Source of the DNA: a virus
Reading direction: 5' to 3' (one strand)
Length of the DNA: 44,934 bases
Virus record (IMG/VR): IMGVR_UViG_3300036900_000199
Location: 1 to 44,934 of that record
The position numbers were made by a program, and so were the translations under genes. The notes below the pieces were generated by a model. That model worked only from the letters and a program-made list of their open reading frames with translations, had not been told where the DNA came from and searched no databases. Positions 12,182-18,682 of the stretch are shown here, piece after piece; the first letter of the stretch is position 1; the number at the start of each line of letters is the position of its first letter.

Positions 12182-13491
12182 GTCGGAGGTTCGCCAGGAA
12201 CGGCCTGGGCTATCGCTTTGCTCCAGAAGAGACGCCGCTGGTGTTCATGTTCTCAGCCATTGACCCCGGCACGCGCGAGTTCAGGTCCGACGTGCGCGTG
12301 TTCAACGACCTGGGCGAGCGGTTGATCACCCGCAACATCAACCTCAAGGCGTCGGTGGGTAAGACCGGTTCCGCTCGCGACTTCATCAACGAACTGTGTC
12401 GTCTGTACGGCGCCGCCGATTGGGAATCACTGATCCGCGAGGTGTGCGAGTCGGTGATGGTGGCGCATTATGAAGGCAGGCCGGTGAGTGTGATCCAGGG
12501 AGAGATCGAGAGGCCGCCACCGCCCGCCTGGTTGTGCCAGGGGCTGCTGCTCAAGGACAAACCCAACTGCTGGTTGGGGGCGGCCTCCACAGGCAAGAGC
12601 ACGCTGAGTAAGGGCATCTGCGCTTACTACGCGGCGGGCTTTCGCTTCTGCGACCGAGAGATGGAGCGTGGCGTGCCGTTGTTCCTCGACTGGGAGGATG
12701 ACGAGGCGTCGTTCCGCCGCGTGGTGTACGACGTGTGCCGCAACCTGGGCGCTTGGCCGCTGCCGCTGATGCTCTGGCGCGACATGCGCGGCTACAAGCT
12801 CCGCGATCAGATCGAGCGCCTGGGCGAGATCATCGACAAGTACCACGTCGGCCTCATCGTGCTGGATGCGATCGCGGCGGCCGGTGGCTCACCGAATGAG
12901 CACCTGGGCTACGAGGCCGTTGCGCTGGCGTTGGAGGAATGCCTGGGCGCGCTGCCGCCGGTCACGGTGCTCGCGCTGGACCATGTCACTGGCGAAGAAC
13001 TCAAGAACGGCAGGTCGGTCGTGCCCGTCAAGGGACGCGGCGCAGTACGCAAGGTGGAGTTCTTCCGCAACCAGTGGTCACTCGTGGCCGACGATGAAGC
13101 CTCCAAGCTCGGGCGGCACGTTGTGAACTGGCACCACACCAAGGTCAACGCGATCGCCAAGGAAGAGGCCTTCGCCACGGAGATCATCCACCGAGAGACG
13201 GAGATCAGCATCGTGGTGCGGCCGATGCGTGTGCCTGAACCGGTTGAGGACGACACCAAGACCGGCAAGTTGCTGCTCGCCCTGGGCGACCATTGGCGGA
13301 CCCCGCACGACCTGGCCATGGAGATCGAGGGCGGCGAGCCGACGCGCAGCCAGACCGAGAGCGTTCGCAAGCTCTTGGAGCGCGCATGGAAACAGGGGCG
13401 AGCGGCCAAATCCGAGGAAGCGAAGCCGCGTTATTCCTGCAGACAGGGAGGCGACCAGGGGCTGCTGATCCCCTTCCCTGGTAGCGCCTGA
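12178..13491 (+). CDS. RepA-like/AAA_25 P-loop ATPase
   Basis: A 437-residue protein. Walker A is GAASTGKS at 134-141 and Walker B is 'VGLIVLDAI' with Asp230. 'VPLFLDWEDDEASFRRVVYDVCRNLG' at about 166-191 resembles the RecA-fold ATPases of the RepA/AAA_25 type that act as phage or plasmid replication helicases or loaders. The C-terminal 100 residues contain a probable winged helix (LLLALGDHWRTPHDLAMEIEGGEPTRSQTESVRKLLERA). It closes the early operon; no polymerase or primase gene was recognised, so host replication proteins are probably used. Confidence 0.75.
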   Translation: MSRRFARNGLGYRFAPEETPLVFMFSAIDPGTREFRSDVRVFNDLGERLITRNINLKASVGKTGSARDFINELCRLYGAADWESLIREVCESVMVAHYEGRPVSVIQGEIERPPPPAWLCQGLLLKDKPNCWLGAASTGKSTLSKGICAYYAAGFRFCDREMERGVPLFLDWEDDEASFRRVVYDVCRNLGAWPLPLMLWRDMRGYKLRDQIERLGEIIDKYHVGLIVLDAIAAAGGSPNEHLGYEAVALALEECLGALPPVTVLALDHVTGEELKNGRSVVPVKGRGAVRKVEFFRNQWSLVADDEASKLGRHVVNWHHTKVNAIAKEEAFATEIIHRETEISIVVRPMRVPEPVEDDTKTGKLLLALGDHWRTPHDLAMEIEGGEPTRSQTESVRKLLERAWKQGRAAKSEEAKPRYSCRQGGDQGLLIPFPGSA

Positions 13492-13537
13492 ATCAGGCTG
13501 CAGACTGCAGACAGCCCTTAAGTAAATTTAGGTGTCT

Positions 13538-13574
13538 GTACTGCACCCCCTGTCCGGTTGGGGGTGTGCAGTAC
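13538..13574. repeat. Strong hairpin after the ATPase operon
   Basis: GTACTGCACCCCC (13538-13550) pairs with GGGGGTGTGCAGTAC (13560-13574) apart from two extra bases; the flanks TGTCTG and CAGACA extend it. It follows the ATPase stop by 46 bases. It lacks a T tract on the + strand, so it may be a processing hairpin or weak terminator. Confidence 0.55.
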
Positions 13575-13575
13575 G

Positions 13576-13596
13576 GCAGACAGGTCTGCTGTCTGC
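13576..13596. repeat. Perfect 8-bp inverted repeat
   Basis: GCAGACAG (13576-13583) and CTGTCTGC (13589-13596) flank five bases. Related GCAGAC/GTCTGC words occur throughout 13499-13616, making this convergent intergenic region repeat-rich. Confidence 0.55.
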
Positions 13597-13628
13597 GGGT
13601 GTCTGCAGGCCTGCCACTTAAACGCAAA

Positions 13629-13660
13629 AAGCCCCCGCCAGGCGAACCCGGCGAGGGCTT
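13629..13660 (-). terminator. Rho-independent terminator of the leftward small-gene operon
   Basis: Arms AAGCCCCCGCC (13629-13639) and GGCGAGGGCTT (13650-13660) pair with one mismatch. On the minus strand the hairpin is followed by TTTTTGCG. It lies 36 bases after the stop of the last leftward gene and faces the end of the rightward early operon. Confidence 0.8.
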
Positions 13661-13695
13661 CTGCATCCTCAGGTCCCTGCGAACCCAGGTGGATT

Positions 13696-13842
13696 CTAAC
13701 CGCCAAGCTCTTCGACCTTGCGCAGCAGCATCTGCCGCGAGGCTTCGAGTTCGCCGATGCGCTTCTCGTAGTCGTAGCGCTGGTAGATGATCCAGGCGAC
13801 GAGCGCCAGGATGACGGCCAGGTCGAACCAGTCGATGCTCAC
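13696..13842 (-). CDS. 48-aa membrane/coiled-coil protein
   Basis: A 48-residue protein starting at GTG 13842, overlapping the previous stop as GTGA. Residues 6-19 (FDLAVILALVAWIIY) form one membrane segment. The remainder is a charged helix (YEKRIGELEASRQMLLRKVEELGG) with heptad spacing. It is the last gene before the terminator. Function unknown. Confidence 0.6.
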   Translation of the reverse strand: MSIDWFDLAVILALVAWIIYQRYDYEKRIGELEASRQMLLRKVEELGG

Positions 13843-14093
13843 GAGAGCTTGCCTTTCGCGATAGCCGCGAGGGCGCCCGGGTTGCTCATTGACTGGTAGG
13901 CCTCAAACGCTGCCATAGCGTCGCGCCTGGTCGTGTAGGTTCGCGATGTCTCCGCGACTCCGTTGCACACGAGCGCGACGACCCACTGCTTTGGGCCGAA
14001 GCGTCGAAGCTCAGCCCATATCGGGTGGTCGGTGTTCATGATGGTGCGGTGGCCGATGACGTGCTCGCGCATCGGCGCGTACTGGCCGCTCAC
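13839..14093 (-). CDS. 84-aa protein, function unknown
   Basis: An 84-residue protein. The frame is open further upstream, but that part is a shadow of the XRE gene. GTG 14093 overlaps that gene's stop as GTGA. 'WAELRRFGPKQWVVALVCNGVAETSRTYTTRRDAMAAFEAYQ' suggests a two-strand and helix unit such as a small alpha/beta domain. No family recognised. Confidence 0.55.
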   Translation of the reverse strand: MSGQYAPMREHVIGHRTIMNTDHPIWAELRRFGPKQWVVALVCNGVAETSRTYTTRRDAMAAFEAYQSMSNPGALAAIAKGKLS

Positions 14094-14398
14094 GAGGCGG
14101 CCTTCTTCTGCGCCTTCAGCGCAGCCTTCTTCTCGGGGATGCCCTGGGCGATCTCCTTCAGGTGACGCTTGTGCGCCAGCTTCTCTTGCTCGCGCCGCAG
14201 GCGCCGCACCACGCGCTCGCGGTTGCCGGAGATCTGCTCCAGGGCGAGCATGGTGTGCTGCGGGAGACGGGTGTTGCCCTGTTCCCAGTTGTAGATGGTC
14301 TTGACGTGCACGCCCAGGAGCGTGGCGAGTTGGGTCTGGCTCAGGAACTGCGCCTCCCGCCACTGGCGCAGCGCGTCGCCGTCCTCAATCGGAAACAT
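14090..14398 (-). CDS. XRE-family transcriptional regulator
   Basis: A 102-residue protein. Residues 7-62 form a Cro/C1-type DNA-binding domain of the NadS/XRE type: 'DALRQWREAQFLSQTQLATLLGVHVKTIYNWEQGNTRLPQHTMLALEQI'. The tail is a long basic helix rich in Arg, Lys and Ala. GGAGG lies upstream, and its start overlaps the preceding gene by 14 bases. It may regulate the leftward operon that encodes it. Confidence 0.85.
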   Translation of the reverse strand: MFPIEDGDALRQWREAQFLSQTQLATLLGVHVKTIYNWEQGNTRLPQHTMLALEQISGNRERVVRRLRREQEKLAHKRHLKEIAQGIPEKKAALKAQKKAAS

Positions 14399-14660
14399 GG
14401 TGAACCTCCGGGTGGCTGCCCAGGTTGTAGTGTTGGGCGTAGTGCACGCGACGGCGGCGGCCCATCCAATCGGCGGCGAGGTCCACGTTGTCGCAGGCCG
14501 TTACCTGTTCGTGACCTTCGCGCCACACGATGCGGCCATCGACCTTGACCACGCCGTCGGGCGTGTTGCCCACGATCAGGGCGGCGTCCTCCGCGTAGCG
14601 CAGGCTGGCGACGTGCTCGCCAGCGGTGCCGTAGACCTTCCAAACAAGTGCGGATGCCAT
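14385..14660 (-). CDS. 91-aa protein, function unknown
   Basis: A 91-residue protein from ATG 14660. The start lies at the end of the GAGTAG start-associated sequence, where AAGGAGAG provides the ribosome binding site and TAG is the stop of the upstream gene. The protein has a strand-rich first half ('LVWKVYGTAGEHVASLRYAEDAALIVGNTPDGVVKVDGRIVWREG') and a basic, His-rich C-terminus. No family recognised. Confidence 0.6.
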   Translation of the reverse strand: MASALVWKVYGTAGEHVASLRYAEDAALIVGNTPDGVVKVDGRIVWREGHEQVTACDNVDLAADWMGRRRRVHYAQHYNLGSHPEVHHVSD

Positions 14661-14665
14661 CGGAA

Positions 14666-14875
14666 CTACTCTCCTTCGAGGCAGATAGCGCAGTGCAGGC
14701 GCGCGCCGACGTACGGCATGCGCTCGTGCTCTGCGAGGCGGTACGGGCGCCACTCGTAGGTGTGCCCGCAATCGAAGCTCACGCGGCCGGCGCGGGTGAT
14801 GCGCCCCCGGATGAGCGGCTGGTAGCGATGCGCGTTAGGGCGCCAGGCGGTGACGGTTCGCTCAGCGCTTGTCAC
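14666..14875 (-). CDS. 69-aa cysteine-containing protein
   Basis: A 69-residue protein starting at GTG 14875 (GTGA overlap). 'FDCGHTYEWRPYRL' and 'LHCAICLEGE' supply Cys-x-His and CxxC ligands for one zinc ribbon. Its last two codons GAG TAG form the core of the start-associated sequence for the next gene, so stop codon and translation signal are merged. Confidence 0.55.
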   Translation of the reverse strand: MTSAERTVTAWRPNAHRYQPLIRGRITRAGRVSFDCGHTYEWRPYRLAEHERMPYVGARLHCAICLEGE

Positions 14876-15174
14876 CGCGTCAGGAGGTCGGTGCGGATGG
14901 ACTCCGGCGCCATGACGCGCACGAGGCTATGGCCACGCGCCAGGTCGGCGACCCACACGCTGCCGTGGGCGGTGCTGCCGCCGTAGAACGAGATATCGAA
15001 CCATTCGAGCTTGGCGATAAGCGCCTCAGCGGCAGCCCGGTGGTTGTCCCACGAGTTGAGCGCGTGATCCAGCGGGATGGTGACGCTGGCGGCGTGGTTG
15101 CCCAGGGTGGTGGCTTTGATGCGACCGCCGCGCGTGTTGGTGGGGCCGAGGTAGCGGGTTTCGATTGCGTCCAT
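14872..15174 (-). CDS. 100-aa protein, function unknown
   Basis: A 100-residue protein from ATG 15174, preceded by structured cassette 1. The sequence 'TRYLGPTNTRGGRIKATTLGNHAASVTIPLDHALNSWDNHRAAAEALIAKLEW' recurs in phage proteins of unknown function. 'FYGGSTAHGSVWV' follows. It probably adopts a compact alpha/beta fold. It overlaps the next gene as GTGA. Confidence 0.65.
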   Translation of the reverse strand: MDAIETRYLGPTNTRGGRIKATTLGNHAASVTIPLDHALNSWDNHRAAAEALIAKLEWFDISFYGGSTAHGSVWVADLARGHSLVRVMAPESIRTDLLTR

Positions 15175-15262
15175 GGTTGGAACTACTCTCCAATGCGTTG
15201 GAATCGCACGGGCTTGTGACCGTGCTGCCGCATTACCCCGGCTCAGCCGGGTTCACTCTGCG
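15175..15262 (-). promoter_or_regulatory. Structured start-associated cassette 1
   Basis: On the minus strand it holds, in order, CGCAGAGTGA, which includes the stop of the upstream gene. Hairpin 1 follows (CCCGGC 15237-15242 with GCCGGG 15246-15251), then AATGCGGCA. Hairpin 2 has loop TCACAAGC (GCACGG 15206-15211 with CCGTGC 15220-15225). Hairpin 3 carries GGAGAGTAGT between TTGGA and TCCAA, ending four bases before ATG 15174. Confidence 0.8.
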
Positions 15263-15444
15263 TGAGAGCGTTCCGCGATCAGGTCGCGCAGGGCGCCGAG
15301 GGTTTCGACGCACGCGGAGTACTCGTCTATGTGGCCTTGCGTCTCTTCGCGCGGCACGCGTGCATCGTTGAGCACGCGCTCAAACGTGCGCAGGTTGCGG
15401 TTCAGTCGCTCAATGGCGAAGTCGAGAGCTTCTACGCTGTTCAC
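15253..15444 (-). CDS. 63-aa helical protein, function unknown
   Basis: A 63-residue protein starting at GTG 15444, overlapping the previous stop as GTGA. It is almost entirely helical and charged: 'EALDFAIERLNRNLRTFERVLNDARVPREETQGHIDEYSACVETLGALRDLIAER'. Its last codons GCA GAG TGA lie inside the conserved box of cassette 1. No family recognised. Confidence 0.55.
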   Translation of the reverse strand: MNSVEALDFAIERLNRNLRTFERVLNDARVPREETQGHIDEYSACVETLGALRDLIAERSHAE

Positions 15445-15656
15445 GCGTCCACCTCCGCGAGCAGCCCGGGGTACGTGGCGCAGCCGGTGCAATCCGGCAC
15501 GGTGCAGACGATCTCGTTGAGGTCGTCGGCGTGGTGATACTGGCGCGCGACCAGGCGCAGCGCTTCAAGGACGCGGATCTCGGCAGCGAAGCTATCGCCG
15601 TGGTCTTTGAGGGCGGAAATGGCGACGCCAATGGCGAATGGAGCGGAGGGGTTCAT
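15441..15656 (-). CDS. 71-aa protein, function unknown
   Basis: A 71-residue protein from ATG 15656, immediately after cassette 2. The N-terminal part is helical (AIGVAISALKDHGDSFAAEIRVLEALRLVARQYHHADDLNEI), and the C-terminus has CTVPDCTGC, which may bind metal. It overlaps the next gene by four bases. Confidence 0.55.
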   Translation of the reverse strand: MNPSAPFAIGVAISALKDHGDSFAAEIRVLEALRLVARQYHHADDLNEIVCTVPDCTGCATYPGLLAEVDA

Positions 15657-15746
15657 CGTTCTACTCCCGATGAATGCGGGATGGTTTGGCCGGGCTTGTG
15701 ACCGACCTGCCGCATTAGCGCTAGCCGGGGCTAGCGTCACTCTGCG
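15657..15746 (-). promoter_or_regulatory. Structured start-associated cassette 2
   Basis: Same order as cassette 1. Hairpin 1 is CGCTAGCC paired with GGCTAGCG. Hairpin 2 keeps loop TCACAAGC (15694-15701) with arms GGCCGG and CCGACC, one mismatch in six. Hairpin 3 is the second type, ATCG...CGAT enclosing GGAGTAGAA, directly before ATG 15656. Confidence 0.8.
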
Positions 15747-15747
15747 C

Positions 15748-16140
15748 TTACGCGTCCACCTCCGCGCCGTTAGCCGTGAGTGTGTCGCGGATGAAGGCGT
15801 CCAGGGTTCCCCCGTCCAGGCGCTGCAGGTCGCCATTGAGCAAGCCGAGCATGGCGTGCCCGATGGCTGCCCACTCCGGGCCAAGCACGCCGTCATCGCC
15901 GATGGGCGAATCGTAGGCGTCACGGTGAGCCTGGGCATACGTTGCCCATCCGCGCAGCATGGCGACGATAGCGGCTTCAAAGCCGGCGCGTGGCGCCGTC
16001 ACGGCGTCGTTGTGGCGACGCTGCCAGTTGCCGGTATTGGGCAGGCGAGGGTTAGCGAGCGGCACGATGCTGAGCGCCGGGCCGATGCCGCGAGGATCAA
16101 ACACGGTGTCCCCGTCCGGGGTGTCAGTGAAGTAAGGCAT
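15748..16140 (-). CDS. 130-aa protein, function unknown
   Basis: A 130-residue protein from ATG 16140. Sequence readable further upstream belongs to cassette 3, not to the protein. Beta-rich start ('MPYFTDTPDGDTVFDPRGIGPALSIVPLANP'), then helices ('HNDAVTAPRAGFEAAIVAMLRGWATYAQAHRDAY' and 'GPEWAAIGHAMLGLLNGDLQRLDGGTLDAFIRDTL'). Similar proteins of unknown function occur in actinophage early regions. Confidence 0.6.
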   Translation of the reverse strand: MPYFTDTPDGDTVFDPRGIGPALSIVPLANPRLPNTGNWQRRHNDAVTAPRAGFEAAIVAMLRGWATYAQAHRDAYDSPIGDDGVLGPEWAAIGHAMLGLLNGDLQRLDGGTLDAFIRDTLTANGAEVDA

Positions 16141-16237
16141 TGGAACTACTCTCCAAAGTTGGCCATGCGGAGGCCGGATGTGCCTGGGCTTGTGACCAGG
16201 CTGCCGCATTACCGGGGCAGTGCCCCGTCACTCTGCG
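16141..16237 (-). promoter_or_regulatory. Structured start-associated cassette 3
   Basis: Hairpin 1: CGGGGC with GCCCCG, three-base loop. Hairpin 2: GCCTGG (16182-16187) with CCAGGC (16196-16201) around loop TCACAAGC. Hairpin 3: TTGGA...TCCAA around GAGTAGT. The CGCAGAGTG box immediately follows the upstream gene's TAA. Confidence 0.8.
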
Positions 16238-16564
16238 TTAGGCGAGTGCGCTGATACGTGTGTCGGCGGGCAGTTCGCCAAACTGGGCGCGCAGGTCGTC
16301 CGGCAGCGCTGCCCATTGCTCGCCGGCGATGCCGCGAACGTACGCCTCATTGTTGTCGAAGTAGCCATACTCGACACCCCATAGGCCGTCGGTAATCGCG
16401 TCCAGGTCGTACCCCTCCGCGCGAATCGTGGCCTTGACGCGCACTCCAACGTAGCGCCATTCGTCGTTTTTCCACGCCGTGATATCGGCTGCGTCGTAGC
16501 AGTCGAACTCGTCCGGGCGTGTGTCGTAGTCGGGTAGCAATTCGATGGTGAATGTGGCGGACAT
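16238..16564 (-). CDS. 108-aa acidic protein, function unknown
   Basis: A 108-residue protein from ATG 16564. 'MSATFTIELLPDYDTRPDEFDCYDAADITAWKNDEWRYVGVRVKATI' reads as a beta-strand domain, followed by 'GLWGVEYGYFDNNEAYVRGIAGEQWAALPDDLRAQFGEL'. Comparable phage proteins with a 'GLWGIE' stretch are of unknown function. Cassettes stand on both sides. Confidence 0.65.
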   Translation of the reverse strand: MSATFTIELLPDYDTRPDEFDCYDAADITAWKNDEWRYVGVRVKATIRAEGYDLDAITDGLWGVEYGYFDNNEAYVRGIAGEQWAALPDDLRAQFGELPADTRISALA

Positions 16565-16649
16565 TGGAACTACTCTCCAGCGGTCAGAATTGCCTGGGCT
16601 TGTGACCAGGCTGCCGCATTACCCCGGCGCGTTACCGGGTCACTCTGCG
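16565..16649 (-). promoter_or_regulatory. Structured start-associated cassette 4
   Basis: Hairpin 1: CCCGG with CCGGG; the TAA stop of the upstream gene lies in its loop, so the CGCAGAGTG box is inside coding sequence here. Hairpin 2: GCCTGG (16592-16597) with CCAGGC (16606-16611), loop TCACAAGC. Hairpin 3: TGGA...TCCA around GAGTAGT before ATG 16564. Confidence 0.8.
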
Positions 16650-16856
16650 CAGTGTTTCGTACCAAACCGGGTTCGCCTCGCTCCGCGCGTTGAGCGCGTC
16701 GTAAATGTCCTTGGCGTTGTCTTCGAGCGCCGCGTACCCGTCCAGAAGGGGCGAGGCACGGAACCCCATGCGCCTCAGTCGGGTGATCACGTCGTACTGT
16801 CCCCAATCGTGCGCCCAGACGTACCAGGCGCTGCAGATATCGAATCGGTCAAACAT
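16632..16856 (-). CDS. 74-aa protein, function unknown
   Basis: A 74-residue protein from ATG 16856, which overlaps the previous stop as TAATG. 'MFDRFDICSAWYVWAHDWGQYDVITRLRRMGFRAS' followed by helices ('YAALEDNAKDIYDALNA') and 'NPVWYETLRRVTR'. Similar short proteins are known in phages without assigned function. Its end runs into cassette 4. Confidence 0.6.
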   Translation of the reverse strand: MFDRFDICSAWYVWAHDWGQYDVITRLRRMGFRASPLLDGYAALEDNAKDIYDALNARSEANPVWYETLRRVTR

Positions 16857-17068
16857 TAGTCGCGGCTCCAATAGGACACGCTGCCATCGTTGCCCGTGCA
16901 GCGAATCAGGTACTCGAACGGGTATGCCCAGTGTGTGGAGGAGACTACGTCCACCTTGCACGCGACCGGGCGTCCGTGCTGCTGTTCGTACTTGCGCATC
17001 ACCCGGCGCATGGCGCGGGTAGCTGCAGCCTCATTGCGATAGTGGAGAATCTCGTTTCGACGTGCCAT
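16856..17068 (-). CDS. 70-aa basic protein, function unknown
   Basis: A 70-residue protein from ATG 17068 after cassette 5. A basic helix (RNEILHYRNEAAATRAMRRVMRKYEQQHG) is followed by strands ('PVACKVDVVSSTHWAYPFEYLIRCTGNDGSVSYWSRD'). It may bind nucleic acid. It is coupled to the next gene through TAATG. Confidence 0.55.
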   Translation of the reverse strand: MARRNEILHYRNEAAATRAMRRVMRKYEQQHGRPVACKVDVVSSTHWAYPFEYLIRCTGNDGSVSYWSRD

Positions 17069-17152
17069 CGTTCTACTCCCGATGTGCGTTAGCGTTCGCC
17101 GGGCTTGTGACCGGCGTGCCGCATTACACCCGGCGAACCGGGCCACTCTGCG
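17069..17152 (-). promoter_or_regulatory. Structured start-associated cassette 5
   Basis: Hairpin 1: CCCGG with CCGGG; on the transcribed strand the loop is TTCG. Hairpin 2: CGCCGG (17097-17102) with CCGGCG (17111-17116), loop TCACAAGC. Hairpin 3: ATCG...CGAT around GGAGTAGAA before ATG 17068. Confidence 0.8.
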
Positions 17153-17626
17153 CTAGTAGCGAATCATGCGAGCGCTGTTGTCCGGGCAGACCGAGACAAC
17201 GAGCAAGTAGGTTCCGACGCGGAGGCGATGCTCCGACTTGTCTTGTCGGAAGACGTGCAGCACAAGCTCGTCCAGATTGAGCCCGGCGTCCTTGACGTAC
17301 CCGTTTGAATTGGCGCGCCACTCCATCGACAGCACGTCCCCCACGCGGAGCGACTTGACGGCCGTGCGCCATTCCTCGTTGAACTGCGCGGACTGAATCA
17401 GTGCGAACGCACTGTTGTACTCGTGAGCATCGGAGTACTTGGTGATGCGGCTGCTGGCCGGGATGCAAAGCTCGCCCCGCGTCTCGTACACGCCGTCGCG
17501 TTTTTCGAGAATGGCGCGCAGCTTGTGCTCGCCGTCGCGCATGTGGCCAAAGGCCACCATCGTGGCGCCTTTGAGCGCCTTCACATCTTCGGCCGTCAGC
17601 GTATGGAACTCGGTAACCGTGGACAT
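17153..17626 (-). CDS. 157-aa protein, function unknown
   Basis: A 157-residue protein from ATG 17626. It is beta-rich: 'VKALKGATMVAFGHMRDGEHKLRAILEKRDGVYETRGELCIPASSRITKY' and 'RVGDVLSMEWRANSNGYVKDAGLNLDELVLHVFRQDKSEHRLRVGTYLLVVSVCPDNSARMIRY'. No catalytic pattern is evident. It is the longest gene of this operon and sits between cassettes 5 and 6. Confidence 0.65.
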   Translation of the reverse strand: MSTVTEFHTLTAEDVKALKGATMVAFGHMRDGEHKLRAILEKRDGVYETRGELCIPASSRITKYSDAHEYNSAFALIQSAQFNEEWRTAVKSLRVGDVLSMEWRANSNGYVKDAGLNLDELVLHVFRQDKSEHRLRVGTYLLVVSVCPDNSARMIRY

Positions 17627-17717
17627 CGTTCTACTCCCGATGTATGCGGGATAGCTTGCCCGGGCTTGTGACCGGGCTGCCGCATTGATCCGGGGCGCAA
17701 ACCCCGGCCACTCTGCG
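17627..17717 (-). promoter_or_regulatory. Structured start-associated cassette 6
   Basis: Hairpin 1: CCGGGG with CCCCGG. Hairpin 2: GCCCGG (17658-17663) with CCGGGC (17672-17677), loop TCACAAGC. Hairpin 3: ATCG...CGAT around GGAGTAGAA before ATG 17626. Confidence 0.8.
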
Positions 17718-17719
17718 CG

Positions 17720-17980
17720 TTAGGCGAGAAAGTCCACTGGCCAGAATCCGTAATCGGAGCCATCGCCAGGATGCGCACCAAAGTACGTACCCTCCGGGGC
17801 GAGCGCGTCGAGTGCGTCGAACAGGCACTCAAGCAAGTCGTCTGCGTCGGCCGCGTTGTAGCCATGCTCGTCATACTCAACGCGCAGCTTGTGTGAGGCT
17901 GGCAATTCAGCCATAAACGCGGGGATCAAATCGCTGGCCAGCATCGTGCCGGTGCTTACCGTGCCAATTTCGTACGTCAT
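17720..17980 (-). CDS. 86-aa acidic protein, first gene of the cassette operon
   Basis: An 86-residue acidic protein from ATG 17980: 'MTYEIGTVSTGTMLASDLIPAFMAELPASHKLRVEYDEHGYNAADADDLLECLFDALDALAPEG', then 'YFGAHPGDGSDYGFWPVDFLA'. Net charge is strongly negative, which could fit a DNA-mimic or inhibitor, but there is no direct evidence. It is the promoter-proximal gene of the leftward operon. Confidence 0.6.
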   Translation of the reverse strand: MTYEIGTVSTGTMLASDLIPAFMAELPASHKLRVEYDEHGYNAADADDLLECLFDALDALAPEGTYFGAHPGDGSDYGFWPVDFLA

Positions 17981-18125
17981 CGTTCTACTCCCGATGTGTA
18001 GCGTTGCCCGGGCTTGTGACCGGGCTGCCGCATTGCCACCTAGTGCTCAACTTGGTTTCTGACGTTTCCAGCCGGCCATCTCTACGCGCCTTGCGATACA
18101 TTGCAGCACTTGGTGTCACTCTGCG
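17981..18125 (-). promoter_or_regulatory. Structured start-associated cassette 7 (extended)
   Basis: Hairpin 2: GCCCGG (18006-18011) with CCGGGC (18020-18025), loop TCACAAGC. Hairpin 3: ATCG...CGAT around GGAGTAGAA. Hairpin 1 is enlarged: CACCTAGTGCT (18037-18047) pairs with AGCACTTGGTG (18105-18115), one mismatch in eleven, across 57 bases. The CGCAGAGTGA box ends the unit although no gene lies upstream. Confidence 0.75.
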
Positions 18126-18682
18126 CATCGAACGGGCAGCGTTTACTTGCGAGCCGTCCGGTCTGTGAGCGGGCTTACGCACCGTGCCCATACTGGCGCT
18201 CACTAACAGCAGACTGCTGCCTAGGTTCTATCGTTCGATGGAGTGTTGGGTGGTGAGCGACTTACCACGCTGCCGTTTCTGGCAGACGTAGTGTGCTCGA
18301 ACCGTTCGCACACTGGACACTGGGCGCTGCTACTCGTTATCGCTCCGGGGCTTGTCCTACTCCGAACCACTTTCCGAACGGGTAGGGTTGCACGGTTCCG
18401 CATCCTAGCTGCCAGGTTCTAGTTCGCTCCACTCTTGGCTTGTCTGGCCAGTGAGCAACCTCGCTTGTGATGCACGCCGTGGTCGGGCGAGATGCCTTCG
18501 CATCGCCGGGTCACTTGTGTGCTGGCCGCTTGAACTAGCCCCTTGCCTTGCATGCGCCCCGATTCGCACGGATGCGGTTCACTCGCTTGTCTGGCGAGCC
18601 CCGCACGCTGGTCGCGTTTGGTAGGTGACCTCTTGGTCGGTTGGTGTCTTGTCCGCCCCTTGCGGTTCGGCCGACGACGGGA
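18126..18682 (-). other. Gene-free leader of the leftward operon
   Basis: No credible gene in either direction. The stretch is rich in small hairpins, for example CTGCC/GGCAG (18270-18285), GTGTG...CACAC enclosing CGAAC/GTTCG (18291-18313) and GATGC/GCATC (18491-18504). Degenerate echoes of the cassette words occur, such as ATCGTTCGAT, GGGCTTGTCCTACTCC and CGCTTGTGA. It may be a long structured 5' leader, a non-coding RNA, or decayed cassettes. No tRNA cloverleaf was convincing. Confidence 0.5.

Noticed and set aside
15441-15980. A longer, 179-residue version of the gene at 15441-15656
   Set aside because: The extension reads through cassette 2 and the out-of-frame end of the next gene; ATG 15656 directly after the start-associated hairpin is correct.
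18126-18682. tRNA genes
   Set aside because: Short hairpins and a GGTTCGA-like word occur, but no cloverleaf with acceptor, D, anticodon and T arms in order could be assembled.
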